From Balamuthia mandrillaris (Eukaryota; Discosea; Longamoebia; Balamuthiidae): 64,000 bases of DNA. The notes beneath the pieces were generated by a model. It ran no database searches and had not been told where the DNA came from. It saw only the letters and a list, made by a program, of their open reading frames with translations. Position 1 is the stretch's first letter, and each line of letters opens with the position of its first letter. The stretch is taken from assembly GCA_031835245.1 (NCBI GenBank), contig JAVKOQ010000096.1, positions 116,946 through 180,945 on the forward strand, read 5' to 3'. This document shows positions 32,897-48,822 of this stretch, one piece after another. A program made the translations under genes and the position numbers.

Positions 32897-33753
32897 GAAT
32901 AAGTGAGAAAGAGAGAGAAAGAGAACGAGAGAGCATACAATGCCAGTGTAGTCACACATAGCAAGCAATTTGCCCTTAAACTTTGCCAGTTCGCTGAGCT
33001 CCATGGAACGATTCTTGTGAGCGGTGCTGGAGGTAAGGCGAATAGTGTCCTCCCACTGAATGGTGAAGTTGGCACGTGCGTTTCTTATAAGCAGCCCTTT
33101 CTGAGGCCAACGAACAAGCGCTCATCAGTAACAGAATACAAAGCAGGTTCGAAGCACATGAATGAACAAGGATACCATGTAACACCACGCAAAGAAGAGC
33201 AAAAGAAGACTCAGAGAAGACCAAAAGGGAAGAAAACCTTCATGAACGCGTGCCAAACAAATTCTTGAGGGTCCCGACTGAGTTTATCAAGGTCAGTCAC
33301 AATAGCAAACGGGTACTGTTGAGGCATCGGCCGGTTCTGCCCTTCCTCCGTTACACCTGGTTCTTCTTCTTCTTTCTGTTCCTGTTCGTGCTCATCGGGG
33401 AGCGTGAACGCCCAAAGCTCTTCTTCCGTTGATGGGTCCTGTTCTTCCCTTTGACAAGAACAGGAATGGTTGTTCCGGGCAGCGAAGAACGGGAGGTGTG
33501 TAGCAAGAAGAGCCCCTAACAGAAACAGCAGCGACGCGGCCACCGCCAATGAGGGCCACCGCCACATCACGCCTGGCCCATCGTGCGTTCGTTGTGCTGG
33601 CCGAATGTTAGCGGTGGAGGAGCAATAGGTAGTAGCGCAAGCGGCGGCGGCGGTGGTGGTAGTAGTAGTTGCATGATGGCCGCGGCTACGTCTTTTAGCC
33701 CTCTGCTGCTTCTGCTTCTGCGGGCGGCTGCTCTCTTCCTCCTCTGCTTTCAT
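31940..33753 (-). CDS. CANT1: CANT1-type calcium-activated nucleotidase (apyrase)
   Basis: Hydrolyses nucleoside diphosphates such as UDP and GDP in the Golgi/ER lumen or outside the cell, Ca2+-dependent. The N-terminus is basic and Thr/Ala-rich, then a single hydrophobic anchor (SLAVAASLLFLLGALLATHL) and an acidic linker. The five-bladed propeller is recognised by FAIVTDLDKLSRDP, KNRSMELSELAKFKGKLLA, DYTGIVY, EWATVKDDLLYLGSIGKEW, PQWVKTVDKNG, RKWLFLPRKAS and GFTSMKLVPDTNEIIALRA. These are the apyrase (SCAN) blocks, with the TDLD and TVKDD calcium-site acids intact. The final exon appears to be TTC TAA (31940-31945) after a GA-repeat intron. The frame is open to 33774 only with TTG, so the ATG at 33753 is chosen. 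It diverges from QCR7. Confidence 0.92.
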
Positions 33754-34041
33754 GGCTTTCCCCCAACCAACCAACTGGCTTCAGCCCCTCCACCTATTAG
33801 ATTGGATGCTCATAGAGTGCATTTAGGTTAATTGCTTGAGGGGTAGTTCTGCAGGACATGGAAAAAATATGCCGTCGTTCGCCCCCCGCATCAAAGTAGC
33901 GGCGCCTCCCCTCTGCAGCACACCCACCCAGAGCTTAGTGCCACCCACCCACGCAAAGCTTTGTTTTTTTTGTTTTTGGTTGTTTTGTTGGCCGTAAAAA
34001 AAAGAGAGAGAGAAGAGACAAAAAAAAAAAGGGGGGGAAAG

Positions 34042-34547
34042 ATGTTGAGGAGCGGACTGAACAGGGGCAGCGGGTTGTTGCAGAACAGCAGCGTCAATGC
34101 TGCTGCCATGAGAATGAACTACGCCACCGCTGCCGGTAAGCAGAGCAGCAAAGGCGGCTTCTTGGCCTCTCTCCTCAAGTCTTACACTCCAGGAGTTGAT
34201 GGCTACCAACAGTATGGTACTTTTTTATTTTTTTTTTGAATTCCATCCATTCTCTTCTTTTTTTTTTTGCATCTTGCAATCTGACCCCCTTTTTTCGGGC
34301 AGGTTTGTTGCCGGACGATCTCATCAACGCAGAGACGGACGAACTTCAAGAAACACTGCGCCGACTTCCCAAAGATGTGCTTGACAAGAGACAAGCCCGC
34401 ATCAAGCGCGCTCTTGACCTTAACATGAAACAGTACGAGCTGCCGGAGGAGGAATGGACCCGTCCTGAAGAGGAGGTGCCCTACTTGGAACCCTACCTCA
34501 CTGAGGTTCACCAAGAATTCCAGGAGAGGCGTGACTTCCGAAAGTAA
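34042..34547 (+). CDS. QCR7: Cytochrome bc1 complex subunit 7 (QCR7/UQCRB)
   Basis: Small matrix-side subunit of respiratory complex III. Two exons, 34042-34216 and 34303-34547, give 139 residues. The first ~35 residues (MLRSGLNRGSGLLQNSSV and onward) are basic and Ser-rich, as a mitochondrial presequence would be. The conserved body has LLPDDLINAETDELQETLRR, IKRALDLNMKQYELPEEEW and EEEVPYLEPYLTEVHQE, closely matching the family. It diverges from the apyrase gene (288 bp between start codons). The spacer contains a poly-A then poly-G run just before the ATG. Confidence 0.93.
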
Positions 34548-34643
34548 TCCCCTTTGTTTTCCCTTTTAAACTAAACTCCTACAGTAGTTCGTTCTTAATT
34601 TATCCTTCACTGTTCCTTCTTTTGCCAGGTTTTATTCTTTTTT

Positions 34644-34692
<49 letters not shown>

Positions 34693-34927
34693 TCTCTTCA
34701 CTTCACTTCTTCTCTTCTTCGTCGTTCTCATTCCTCTCCTCACCGCTTTTGTGTTTGGAGTTTTGTGGAGATCACCACGACTACCACCGCTATCACGTCT
34801 TTGAGCGTGCGGTGGGTAGCACGGGAAGCGATAGCGATGATGGTGCGCTTGGTCAGGGCGATGAGGAGCTCCTTCTAGGCCTTTTATGTCTGGTTACGCC
34901 ATGACTTCCGAAAACAACCGTCATCAT
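34548..34927. other. Convergent 3' region with CT repeat
   Basis: 380 bp between the QCR7 and VP39-like stops, including a (CT)n tract at about 34653-34687. No gene is supported. Confidence 0.5.
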
Positions 34928-36597
34928 TTACTTCTGGTGGGTGTTGCGCTGTTGCTGTACACGAGACTGACGACGGCGACGACGATTACGACGACGCCGA
35001 AGTTGCTGTGGATGAGGAGAGGACCTGCTGCTGGTAGATGAGGATGCCCGGCAAACTGCAACCTGATCCTTTGCATCAGATTCATCAGCGGCGGCATCAG
35101 GTAGTTGGTCTGCTCTTTTACGTTTGTGTGTGAAGGCAGACGGAGAGGAAGAGGAAGACGAGGGAAGGGAATGAGATATTGGAGGTAGGTCGGTTGTAGA
35201 GGGCGTGCAGGGTGGAAGCCACCCCAAGTCGATGACTCTCTGGCCCTGAACGTCGTACTTGCGGGCCTTGAACCACGACTTACGGGTGGTGGTGTCCAGT
35301 CTCGTTTGGAGCGTGCGGTGACCCTTCTGAGATATCTCCCTGGATATCTGGTTTGACAAATCCGCGATGCGAGCATGTAAAGACTCCTTCTTCTTCATCT
35401 CCTCCTCCGAGGTGCCTGTCTCGTAGTGTCTTTCGAAAGAGGAGGAGCAGTGCTTCTCCAGGTATCGTTTTAGGATGAGCACTTCAGCAGCACAGTCATA
35501 GCAGTGGTCCAAGCCAGCCACAACTTCTTGGTCTTGTGGCTGCTGTTGGTGGGTGGTAAGGCCGTGTTGGTAATAGCTCACTCTGGTGGCGGTATTGAAG
35601 TAAAACATTTGGTCACAGTACTGCAGGTTATCGTAGTGGGTGTATTCCAGCACGTCCCGCACAACTAGGCGAGACTCAGTGGTGGTCTGCGGACCCCACA
35701 CAGGCAGGTAGAGCTCTCCCTTCAGATAGCGGTAGTGGCCTTCCCGCCATGGCAATCTAAACTTTAGCATGCTGGCCTTTGGTCGTAGCACTTCCACCTT
35801 GCAACAACAACATCATAACACAAACACAATAAGAGCTTGTGAGTGCTTCTTGTGGATGGAAATGGTTAGCCAGTTAGTTACCCATTCCATTTGCATGCCC
35901 ATGTCACAAGCTACACTCGCTTCCACCTCCTCTTCGGTCATGACTCTGGGGTCCACCGTTCTTACGTCGCTAATGAAGAGGAGTGTCTCTCCCTTCTCCA
36001 TCAGCTGCTCTCTCAACTGCACGGCCACCTCCTTGGTGAAGAAGCGCTGGTGGAGGAGGATCCTTTCCGAAGGGACCACATTAAACTCGGCCGGGTCGTA
36101 GAGAAGGAAGCGCTTCACTTGGGGGAAGAGCCTCGCTAAGTAGGGGAGGTGAGTGCCAGGAGCAGCACCCACATAGAGCACAACCACCTTCTGCTCTTCC
36201 TCCCCATGCTGCTGAGCAATAAGGTGCTCCGTAAGGAACTCGATCTCGGAGAGGAGCAACTTTCTTTGTCCCCAGTGGTTAACGGTTCTCAGGTGGTGAG
36301 GGATCTTCCAGTATTTGCGTTGCGGCGCATCGCGTCGCAGCACACGCTGGAGCTCCTCCAACGGGTACACCGTAAACTTGCCGTTGAGGTATTTGCCCTG
36401 AACAACACCAGCATAACAGTCATTCCCCAGGTTCTCGAGAAGAAGGATAAGAGCGGGAGCTGCATGGTGCAGCTTGCTACCTGTTCTAAATGGGGTTCGG
36501 CAGCAAAGTCAATCTCTTCCGGTGAGAGCTGCTGTTTGCATGCATTGTAATGACGGGCACGGCATGCCCATGGGCAGCAGCAGCGTAGAAAAAACAT
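34928..36597 (-). CDS. VP39-like (poly(A) polymerase regulatory / cap 2'-O-methyltransferase) protein
   Basis: Homologue of the poxvirus/giant-virus VP39 family, S-adenosylmethionine-dependent methyltransferases that modify the mRNA cap and, in poxviruses, also aid polyadenylation. Three exons: 36481-36597, about 35881-36402, and 34928-35797. Exon 2 has the WGQRKLLLSEIEFLTEHLI block, then VVVLYVGAAPGTHLPYLARL, the SAM-binding motif, then FLLYDPAEF and ETLLFISDVRT with the catalytic-type Asp. Exon 3 carries LRPKASMLKFRLPW, a family Lys/Met motif, and RLVVRD. The C-terminus adds a cellular-looking extension: helical, then Ser-rich, then Arg/Gln-rich basic runs. Introns indicate the gene is established in the host. 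Nuclear or cytosolic location is not evident. Confidence 0.85.
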
Positions 36598-36992
36598 GTG
36601 GAAGCAACGTTAAAAAAAAAACCAAAAGATTTCAAAAAAAAAAAAAAAAGAAAGAAAGAAAAGGGCAAGTAAGTGGCCGCACAGTGGAGAGGAGCTTCCC
36701 GGGTGTCCCCTCCCCTTCCTCCCCTTGCTTCTCTTGGGTGTGGGGCGCCGCCGCAGCAGCAGCCATGATGGGTCTGCTATATATATATAGACCGCCTTGC
36801 CTGGGTCTTTTTGCCTGTGCAGCTTTGTTTCAGGACGTCGTGAACATGGGTTCCTTTTTGTCGACAAAATAAACCAACAAAAAAAAAATAAGAAAGAAGA
36901 AGGAAAGAAAGAAAGCAGTAGAAGAAGCAGAAGGGAAGCAGCAGGAAAAAGGGAGTGACTTTGCGAACGCTCAAGGCTTTTTTTTTTTTACA
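36598..36992. promoter_or_regulatory. Divergent 5' region: VP39-like / UTP22
   Basis: 395 bp containing poly-A runs, an ATATATATAG TATA-like stretch (about 36778-36790) and one TGTCGACA (36859-36866) about 130 bp upstream of the UTP22 start. Confidence 0.5.
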
Positions 36993-37539
36993 ATGAAGAG
37001 GAAGGGGAGCAATAGTACTGGCAGGGGTGGCGGCGGTACTAGGAGCAACTCGCGAGGAAACAAAAATAAATTGTGGGAGAAAGAAGAGCCGATGGAAGTG
37101 CCGGAAGAAAAAGAGGAGGAAGACGACGTGGAGGAGGAGGAAGAAGAGGAAGATTATGGTGATGAGGAGGAGGAGGAGGAGGAAAATGGGGAGGAAGAAG
37201 AGTACGACGATGAAGAGGAAGCACAAGCAGGGCCGAGGCCACAGAAAAGAGCGCGTGCGTACGCTCCGCCTTCGCACGATGAACTGACCGATTTGAAGGA
37301 GACGGAGCAACTTTACAAGTCCAACCTTTTCCGGTTGCAGGTAAGTACTTAGACACCCCTCTGTTCTTTTTTTTTTCGGGGCTTTGTCACTCTTTAACAC
37401 TGGAACCTGCGTTGGTTGCTCAGATGGCGGAACTGTTAGCCGAAGTACGAGTCAATCGAGAGAAGACCAAAGTGGCCGAGTATTTGGTGCACAAGCTCCG
37501 GAAGACCTTGGAGGCATTGCCCCGCTTTGAGGTACTTTT

Positions 37540-37583
<44 letters not shown>

Positions 37584-40500
37584 CGTATTTTGTGCTGATG
37601 GTGCTGGTGGACTAGGTCACATGGAGTGACGCTAAGGAATTACAAAGCTTGAAGAGCATACCGATTGCTGCGGAGGAGGCTCAACGTATTAAATTTACAT
37701 TCGCTCCTCCAAAAACCTTTGCTGTGGTCGGAAGCTACATGCTGCAGACCTTAGCCCGGCCTAACCTCAACATCGACCTCGCCTTTGAGCTTCCCCAGGT
37801 TTATTTTCATTTCTCTCTCTTCTCTCTTCTCTCTTCTCTCTTCTCTCTTCTCTCTTCTCTCTTCTCTCTTCTCTCTTCTCTCTTCTCTCTTCTCTCTTCT
37901 CTCTTCTCTCTTCTCTCTTCTCTCTTTCTCTCTTCTCTCTTCTCTCTTCTCTCTTCTCTCTTCTCTCTTCTCTCTTCTCTCTTCTCTCTTCTCTCTTCTC
38001 TCTTCTCTTCTCTCTTCTCTCTTCTCTCTTCTCTCTTCTCTCTTCTCTCTTCTCTCTTCTCTCTTCCTCAAAAGCAAAGGATAACATGTTTATATGGGGA
38101 CTTTATTAGGGGTTAGTAAGACGTAAGGACGTGCTCAATCATAGGTATAGTTGGAAGCGAGCGGCATATATGGAGCTGGTGGGCCGCCATTTGAAGAAAG
38201 AAAGCAACTTCGAGGAGGTGGAGGTTGAGGCATTTGCAGGAGATCCACAAAAGCCGGTGTTGGTGATACGTCCTAAAACCACGAAGCAGGATGGGGCGTC
38301 ATGGGCTAACCTGAAGACAAGCTTTGTGATAAGGCTGCTGCCACAATTGCCCGCCACCGCGTTCAAGCCACTTGCTCGACTCTCTCCTGATCGCAGTAAC
38401 ATCCACGTGAGTGCCACTACCACTACAAACACGGGAAATGTAGAAGACAAAGATGAGGATGACGAAGAAGAGCGCGAGGACGGAGAGGCGACACTGCCGA
38501 CTCCTCTGTACAACAACAGATTGCTGGAGGACATGCGCTACCAACACCACCAGCAGTTGCTCCATCGTTATCTAACTACCGCTACTAGTCTTGCTGATGC
38601 CATAATTCTCTTCAAGGTATGCAATTGCTGTACTTTTATCTGTACTTTGTAATTTACCATTGTCTGTAACAGGTTTGGCTGAAACAACGAGGAGTGCTAG
38701 ATGTGGCTGATTCTCTCAATGGCTTTCAAGCCTCAATGCTTACGGTTTATCTCCTACAAAGCAACCACCTGACCAATCACATGAGTGCTTACCAATTCTT
38801 CCGTGCAATATTGCTATGGCTTGGTTACTATCTCTTCATTGTATCTTTGAGATCTTATTTTCTGACTTTTCGAAACAGCGAACGATACAACGTTCAGTCA
38901 AAAAGGCATCGCTTTACACCCATCCGATGGTGCCCTCTCTGGACCGCAGGTATTACTGGTCTTCTATTCGCGCTTATAATGTTGCCCTCTCATTGACCAA
39001 CGCTGTATCCCTCAATGATTTAGCATCTGGCACTGTTTAGTAAGGCTTACGAAGTAGTTTTTTTAGATGACTCGGGCCTGCTCAACATAACCGCTCGTAT
39101 GTCCAAAGATGCCTTGGCTGAGGTACTATTGCCCACTCTTCACCTATGACGTATGGAGACTCAAGTCTCCTTATTTCTATCACGCAGCTGCAAAGAGAAG
39201 CTAAACAAAGCATCGACTATTTTGAAGAAGGAGAACGAAGTTTCGATGCTGTGTTCATGAGTGCAGTGCCTTTTCACTTGCGTTATGATCAATACGTCCA
39301 GTTAGTACATTCTCCCTCTTTCTTACATTCCCCCTCTTTCTCTTCCTCTTCCTCTTCCTCTTTCTCTCCAACCTCCTTATCTTTAAGCTAGAAACGCTAT
39401 GATTAGACTTTGGGTTGTCAATGTTATTCTCTTACACTCTGTTAATCTGTGCTACTTGCGCCTTATATCTTTTTATCTCTTTTCATTAGCATTATATTGC
39501 CAGCATGCAGCGAGAAGGAAGAGGACAAGACCCACCTTCTAGACAAAGAATGGCCAATCTATCTCTGTCATAACATAATGTCAGTCCTACAGCGAGGCTT
39601 GCAACAACGACTTTTCTCTTTGCGGGCTCCTCGTGCAAAACCAGCTGCCTATCCTCTCGCTGACAAGCCACAACAGGTAATTATTGTTTGAGTTTATTTG
39701 TATGTTAGATATATCTTATTTACACTACATTAATTTTATCAATGCATCCTCGAAGGCTACACTTTCGTACGGAAAAAGCATAACGGTTGGCTTTGCTCTT
39801 GACCCAGCAACAGCATCCCGTATTCTTGATATGGGTCCAGCTGCTGATCAAACCGAAGCGGTACTCCTCTACCTTCTCTCTTTGCATCTCTATCCACCTC
39901 CCTGTCTCTGCTGCGTGCTAATACTAAGAATGGTAACGGTGAGCAGGCTGCCGAATTTAGGAGGTTCTGGGGACCCAAATCAGAGTTGCGCCGTTTCAAA
40001 GATGCAAACATCAATGAAGTGTTAGGTACGTGTACTTCTGTTTTTTATCACTTTCTGTCAATTGCATTATTTTGCTAACATGTGTTGCTTATGTCATCAC
40101 CATGTTCAGTGTGGGAATGTGACGGAGGAGCGCGTCATACGATATTGCGACAAATGGTGGAGTACTTGCTAGAACGCCACTTCTCTATTCCTTCCTCTTC
40201 TGTTCTCTATATAGTAGATCAACTGGATTCCTTAATTAATCGCCACGGCTCAAGTACTGCCTTCTTTACCTTCTAATTCTATTTGTTATTTGATAAATTA
40301 ACTGATATAATGCCAACAAACAAAAAAAAGCACGGATAGTGGATACATCTGCCAGTATCATCACTTCGTTTGATCGACTGGCCCAACAACTACGAGAGGT
40401 AGCTGCTTCATCGATGCCGCTCGCCATTGCGGATGCGCACCCCATCAGTCCTGCTTTCCGTTTCACAGATGTATTTCCACCACAGCCGACTCCTCTGGCG

Positions 40501-42329
40501 ATGCCAAAGGATGACGAAGTACAAACCAATAGGAGAAATAAAAAGCACAGGACCCATAACAAGACAAAGAAGCAGCAGCAACCGGCGTCATCCCCATCAT
40601 CCGCTCTTTTCAAGGGTGCACTTTGCGTGCAGCCTTTAGAAGTGGTGCTTGATGTATGTTTTTAACCAGACCCTCTTATCTGCTCAACTCCTAACTCACC
40701 TTTACTGAAATCAACACTAGTTGGAGGGAAGCTCAGCGTGGCCTAATGACTTGCAAGCCATTCGTCAACTCAAAGCAGCATTTTATATCAAGTTGGCTCA
40801 AAGGTAGAACCCTCTTACATTCTGCATCCAATAGTTGCGCTTCCGTTCCTTACCAAATTCGTTTTAAAGCGTGGAGGAAAACTATGGCTATAAGTGCACA
40901 CCTACCCCCGAGTTTGTGGATGTGCAATATGAAGGCTACGTTTTCCGTCTGTATATTCAGCAAGCTCGCGAAAAGGCACTTCTGAAGAAGCAAAAGGGTA
41001 TGTTGCGGTTTTGCTGTCCTCAAGTATTTATTTGACCTAATCATACCTCCAAAAACAGCTGAAAGCGGTTTGGGTAGGCTATTTGAGAGTTGCTTGCGTA
41101 AGTCAGTGCATGCAAGTTCTATGCTGGGCTTTGCAAAGCGCTATCCATCTTTCGGACCAACAGCCCGCCTGGCAAAGCGTTGGTTGCATTCGCACATGTT
41201 CAGCGGATTCTTTAGTGACGAAGCAGTCGAACTCATTGTGGCTTCGCTTTGGCTAAACCCACGACCCTTCTCTCCGCCAGCCTCCCCCTTGATTGCTTTC
41301 ATGCGATTTCTCCACCTTTTGGCTTATTTTGACTGGGAGCACACGCCGCTCGTGGTCGACATTGATAACGAGATAACAGCAACCAAGAGGAAGGATATAG
41401 AAGCTAACTTTGAGCAATGCATGGGTGGCGTTACAGGTGAACCTAAATTCCCAGACATGGCCCTCTTTGTGGCTACCCCCTCTGATAAACACAGCAAATG
41501 GACGCAACATGCCCCTTCAAAGCAGATCTTCCATAGGGCAGTAGCCTACGCCCGTCGTTCCTTGCAACATTTCAGTACTATCATTGGCTGTGCTGACAGC
41601 AAGCCCAAACAGTGGAAGGTAAACTTTGGTGGAGTTAATGTGTTTAATATGGAAGATGGTGGTTAATGCTAGCTTGTTCTCCCTCTGCTGCAGGTCCCAT
41701 TCCGCACCCCATTGCAACCATTTGATGTGTTGATCCATTTGAGAGACGAATCAGAAATCATCAGAGAAGAGCAAAACTTGGCCTCGTTGCCTCCGTCCTC
41801 CAAATACCGCAAACCGGCTGTCCCTGACCAGCAGGGACCCGGTCAGCTTTATGCGGGCCTTTCCTTGTTGGACTGCTATCTGAAAGATTTGCGACTTCGC
41901 TTCGGGGATTTAGCCGTTTTTTTCCACAACCAGCTGCAAAGCGATCTTGTTGGCGTTGTATGGAAGCCATCCGCTTTTGTCCCACAACCACTCGTGGCCA
42001 AAAATGCACACCATTCCATGCCTCTCCCCACCTCCTCTTCTTCTGCTCCAGAGAAGGAAGATGCACAAACTTCCACCAGCGCTAAAACAAGCAAAGCGAA
42101 CAAGGGCAGCTCCTCTTCTTCGGATAATGCTGTCAACTACGTAATCCCAAACGTCTTTGAAATATTGCTGGAGTTCAAGACGGTAGGGAAGGGCCTGGTC
42201 CAGCGGATCGAGGTCAACCATGCCTCTCCTCTTCCAACCACTGCAGGTACACGTGGCAGCCCGTTACAAGCACCAACTGGCAAAGTTACCACCCAGCTCA
42301 AGCAGCGGAAAAGTGCTTCCCATCACTGA
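36993..42329 (+). CDS. UTP22: UTP22/NOL6 (Nrap) ribosome biogenesis factor
   Basis: Nucleolar component of the small-subunit processome needed for 18S rRNA maturation. The N-terminus is basic, then strongly acidic (runs of Asp/Glu to about residue 85), as in family members. Diagnostic parts in order: VVGSYMLQTLARPNLNIDLA, the Nrap nucleotidyltransferase-like core; NHRYSWKRAAYMELV; VWLKQRGVLDVADSLNGF; YWSSIRAYN-like segments; FSGFFSDEAVELIVASLWL; and at the C-terminus DLAVFFHNQLQSDLVGVVWK. Many short exons; I recognise over a dozen segments and exon borders such as 36993-37339, 37424-37530 and a last exon from about 41696. The whole gene spans 5.3 kb. It converges on CYFIP with 167 bp between stops. 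Two introns hold long CT repeats. Confidence 0.88.
37812..38066 (+). repeat. (TCTCTTC)n minisatellite in a UTP22 intron
   Basis: About 36 near-perfect 7-bp units, TCTCTTC, with a few slips. It is pure pyrimidine on the sense strand and forms most of the intron. A shorter (CT)n tract lies in the previous intron (about 37544-37580). Confidence 0.93.
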
Positions 42330-42496
42330 GAGCTTTGTTGAGGGCAAGGCTGGAGCCTTTTTATCATTGCATGCTCCATGATTCTATTGAGCAAATAAAC
42401 AAGTACAATGTTGTGGAGAATAAACAGGCTGAAGAGGTTGAGAAAGCGGGAGGTGGCGCCAAGATCACAAGATGAAACGAAAAATCGTGCGATAAG

Positions 42497-47807
<5,311 letters not shown>

Positions 47808-48218
47808 GTTGTTGTTGTTGTTGTTGTTGTTGCTGCTGCCAGTATTATTAATTTTATCGGTTTGACAGGGTCAATTCGGTTGTTTGTGGCGCCCAGTGGG
47901 GAGTGTGTTGGGCTATAAACTTGTCACTAATCTCCAGAGGCAGCAGCAGCAGCAGCAAGGCACAAACCACTTTGACCGGTAGCTACCCCCTGCTAACAAA
48001 TAACCGTTGAACTCGGCCGCTCCCTCCCCTTCTCTCTCTCTCTGGTTTTCGGCGGCGTTGTGTCATCCAATTTTAGCCCCAAAGAGCACCCCTCAACCAT
48101 TACCCATAAAATTAAGCAGATAACCCTAACCCTAACCCTAACCCTAACCCTAATTATCCCAAACGAGGTGGGGTTTGTTGTTGCGCATTGCTTCCCTCTC
48201 GCGCGAGCAGCTCACAAG
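47808..48218. promoter_or_regulatory. Divergent 5' region: CYFIP / F-box-LRR, with telomere-type repeats
   Basis: 411 bp with a GTT run next to the CYFIP start, a (CAG)n run near 47941-47956 and five to six tandem CCCTAA units at about 48124-48153, roughly 65 bp before the LRR start. Confidence 0.55.
48124..48153 (+). repeat. Interstitial telomere-like (CCCTAA)n array
   Basis: Five perfect CCCTAA units in the leader-side of the F-box/LRR gene. TTAGGG/CCCTAA is the common telomere unit in Amoebozoa and many eukaryotes. Genes continue on both sides, so this is not a chromosome end. Confidence 0.9.
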
Positions 48219-48791
48219 ATGGAGGAAGAACGGGCGGGACCCTCTCTGGTGGGGCTTTGCGTGCATGCCATTACCGCTGCCACCAACTGGCTGAAGCACT
48301 GGCAACCGATTGCCACAAACGCGGGGCCAATGATTACCACCCACGCAAGCAGCACAACCACTGCCGCTCTCACTGGCAGCGCGTGCCGCAGGTTTCAACG
48401 CGAAGCAGCGCTATTTGGGATGCTGCCCTCTGAGTTGCGTGTCAATATCCTCTCCCAGCTCCTTCGCAAGAGCCTACTAGATTACCTCTCCATTGCATAT
48501 TTCATCCAGCCCAACGTCGTCTCCTTGAAACTATCAGGTAGCGCAAAGCACCGCTTATTCTCCAGTGCTCTCTCTGCATTAACCATGAACTACACCCACA
48601 AACAACAGGCGGTGGCTCTACCATCACTGACTACACTATCAGCCGCATAACTACCACTTGCACCAACCTCACTTCCTTAAGTTTGTACTCCCTCTCAAAT
48701 GTATCTCCCAACGCATTGGTGAACCTCTTGCAGGTTAGACTCTCCTTTCTCTCGCTTTCATCTCTCTCTCTCTCTCCCTCTCCCCCCTTCC

Positions 48792-48822
<31 letters not shown>

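Noticed and set aside
33754-33774. Apyrase start at 33774
   Set aside because: The codon is TTG; the ATG at 33753 is used.
37812-38066. Possible CRISPR-like array
   Set aside because: Units are contiguous 7-mers with no spacers, in a eukaryotic intron.
37751-38116. Open frames of repeated Ser-Leu-Phe or Arg-Glu-Lys residues
   Set aside because: Products of the (TCTCTTC)n intron repeat of UTP22.
48124-48153. Chromosome end (telomere)
   Set aside because: Only five units, with ordinary genes continuing on both sides.
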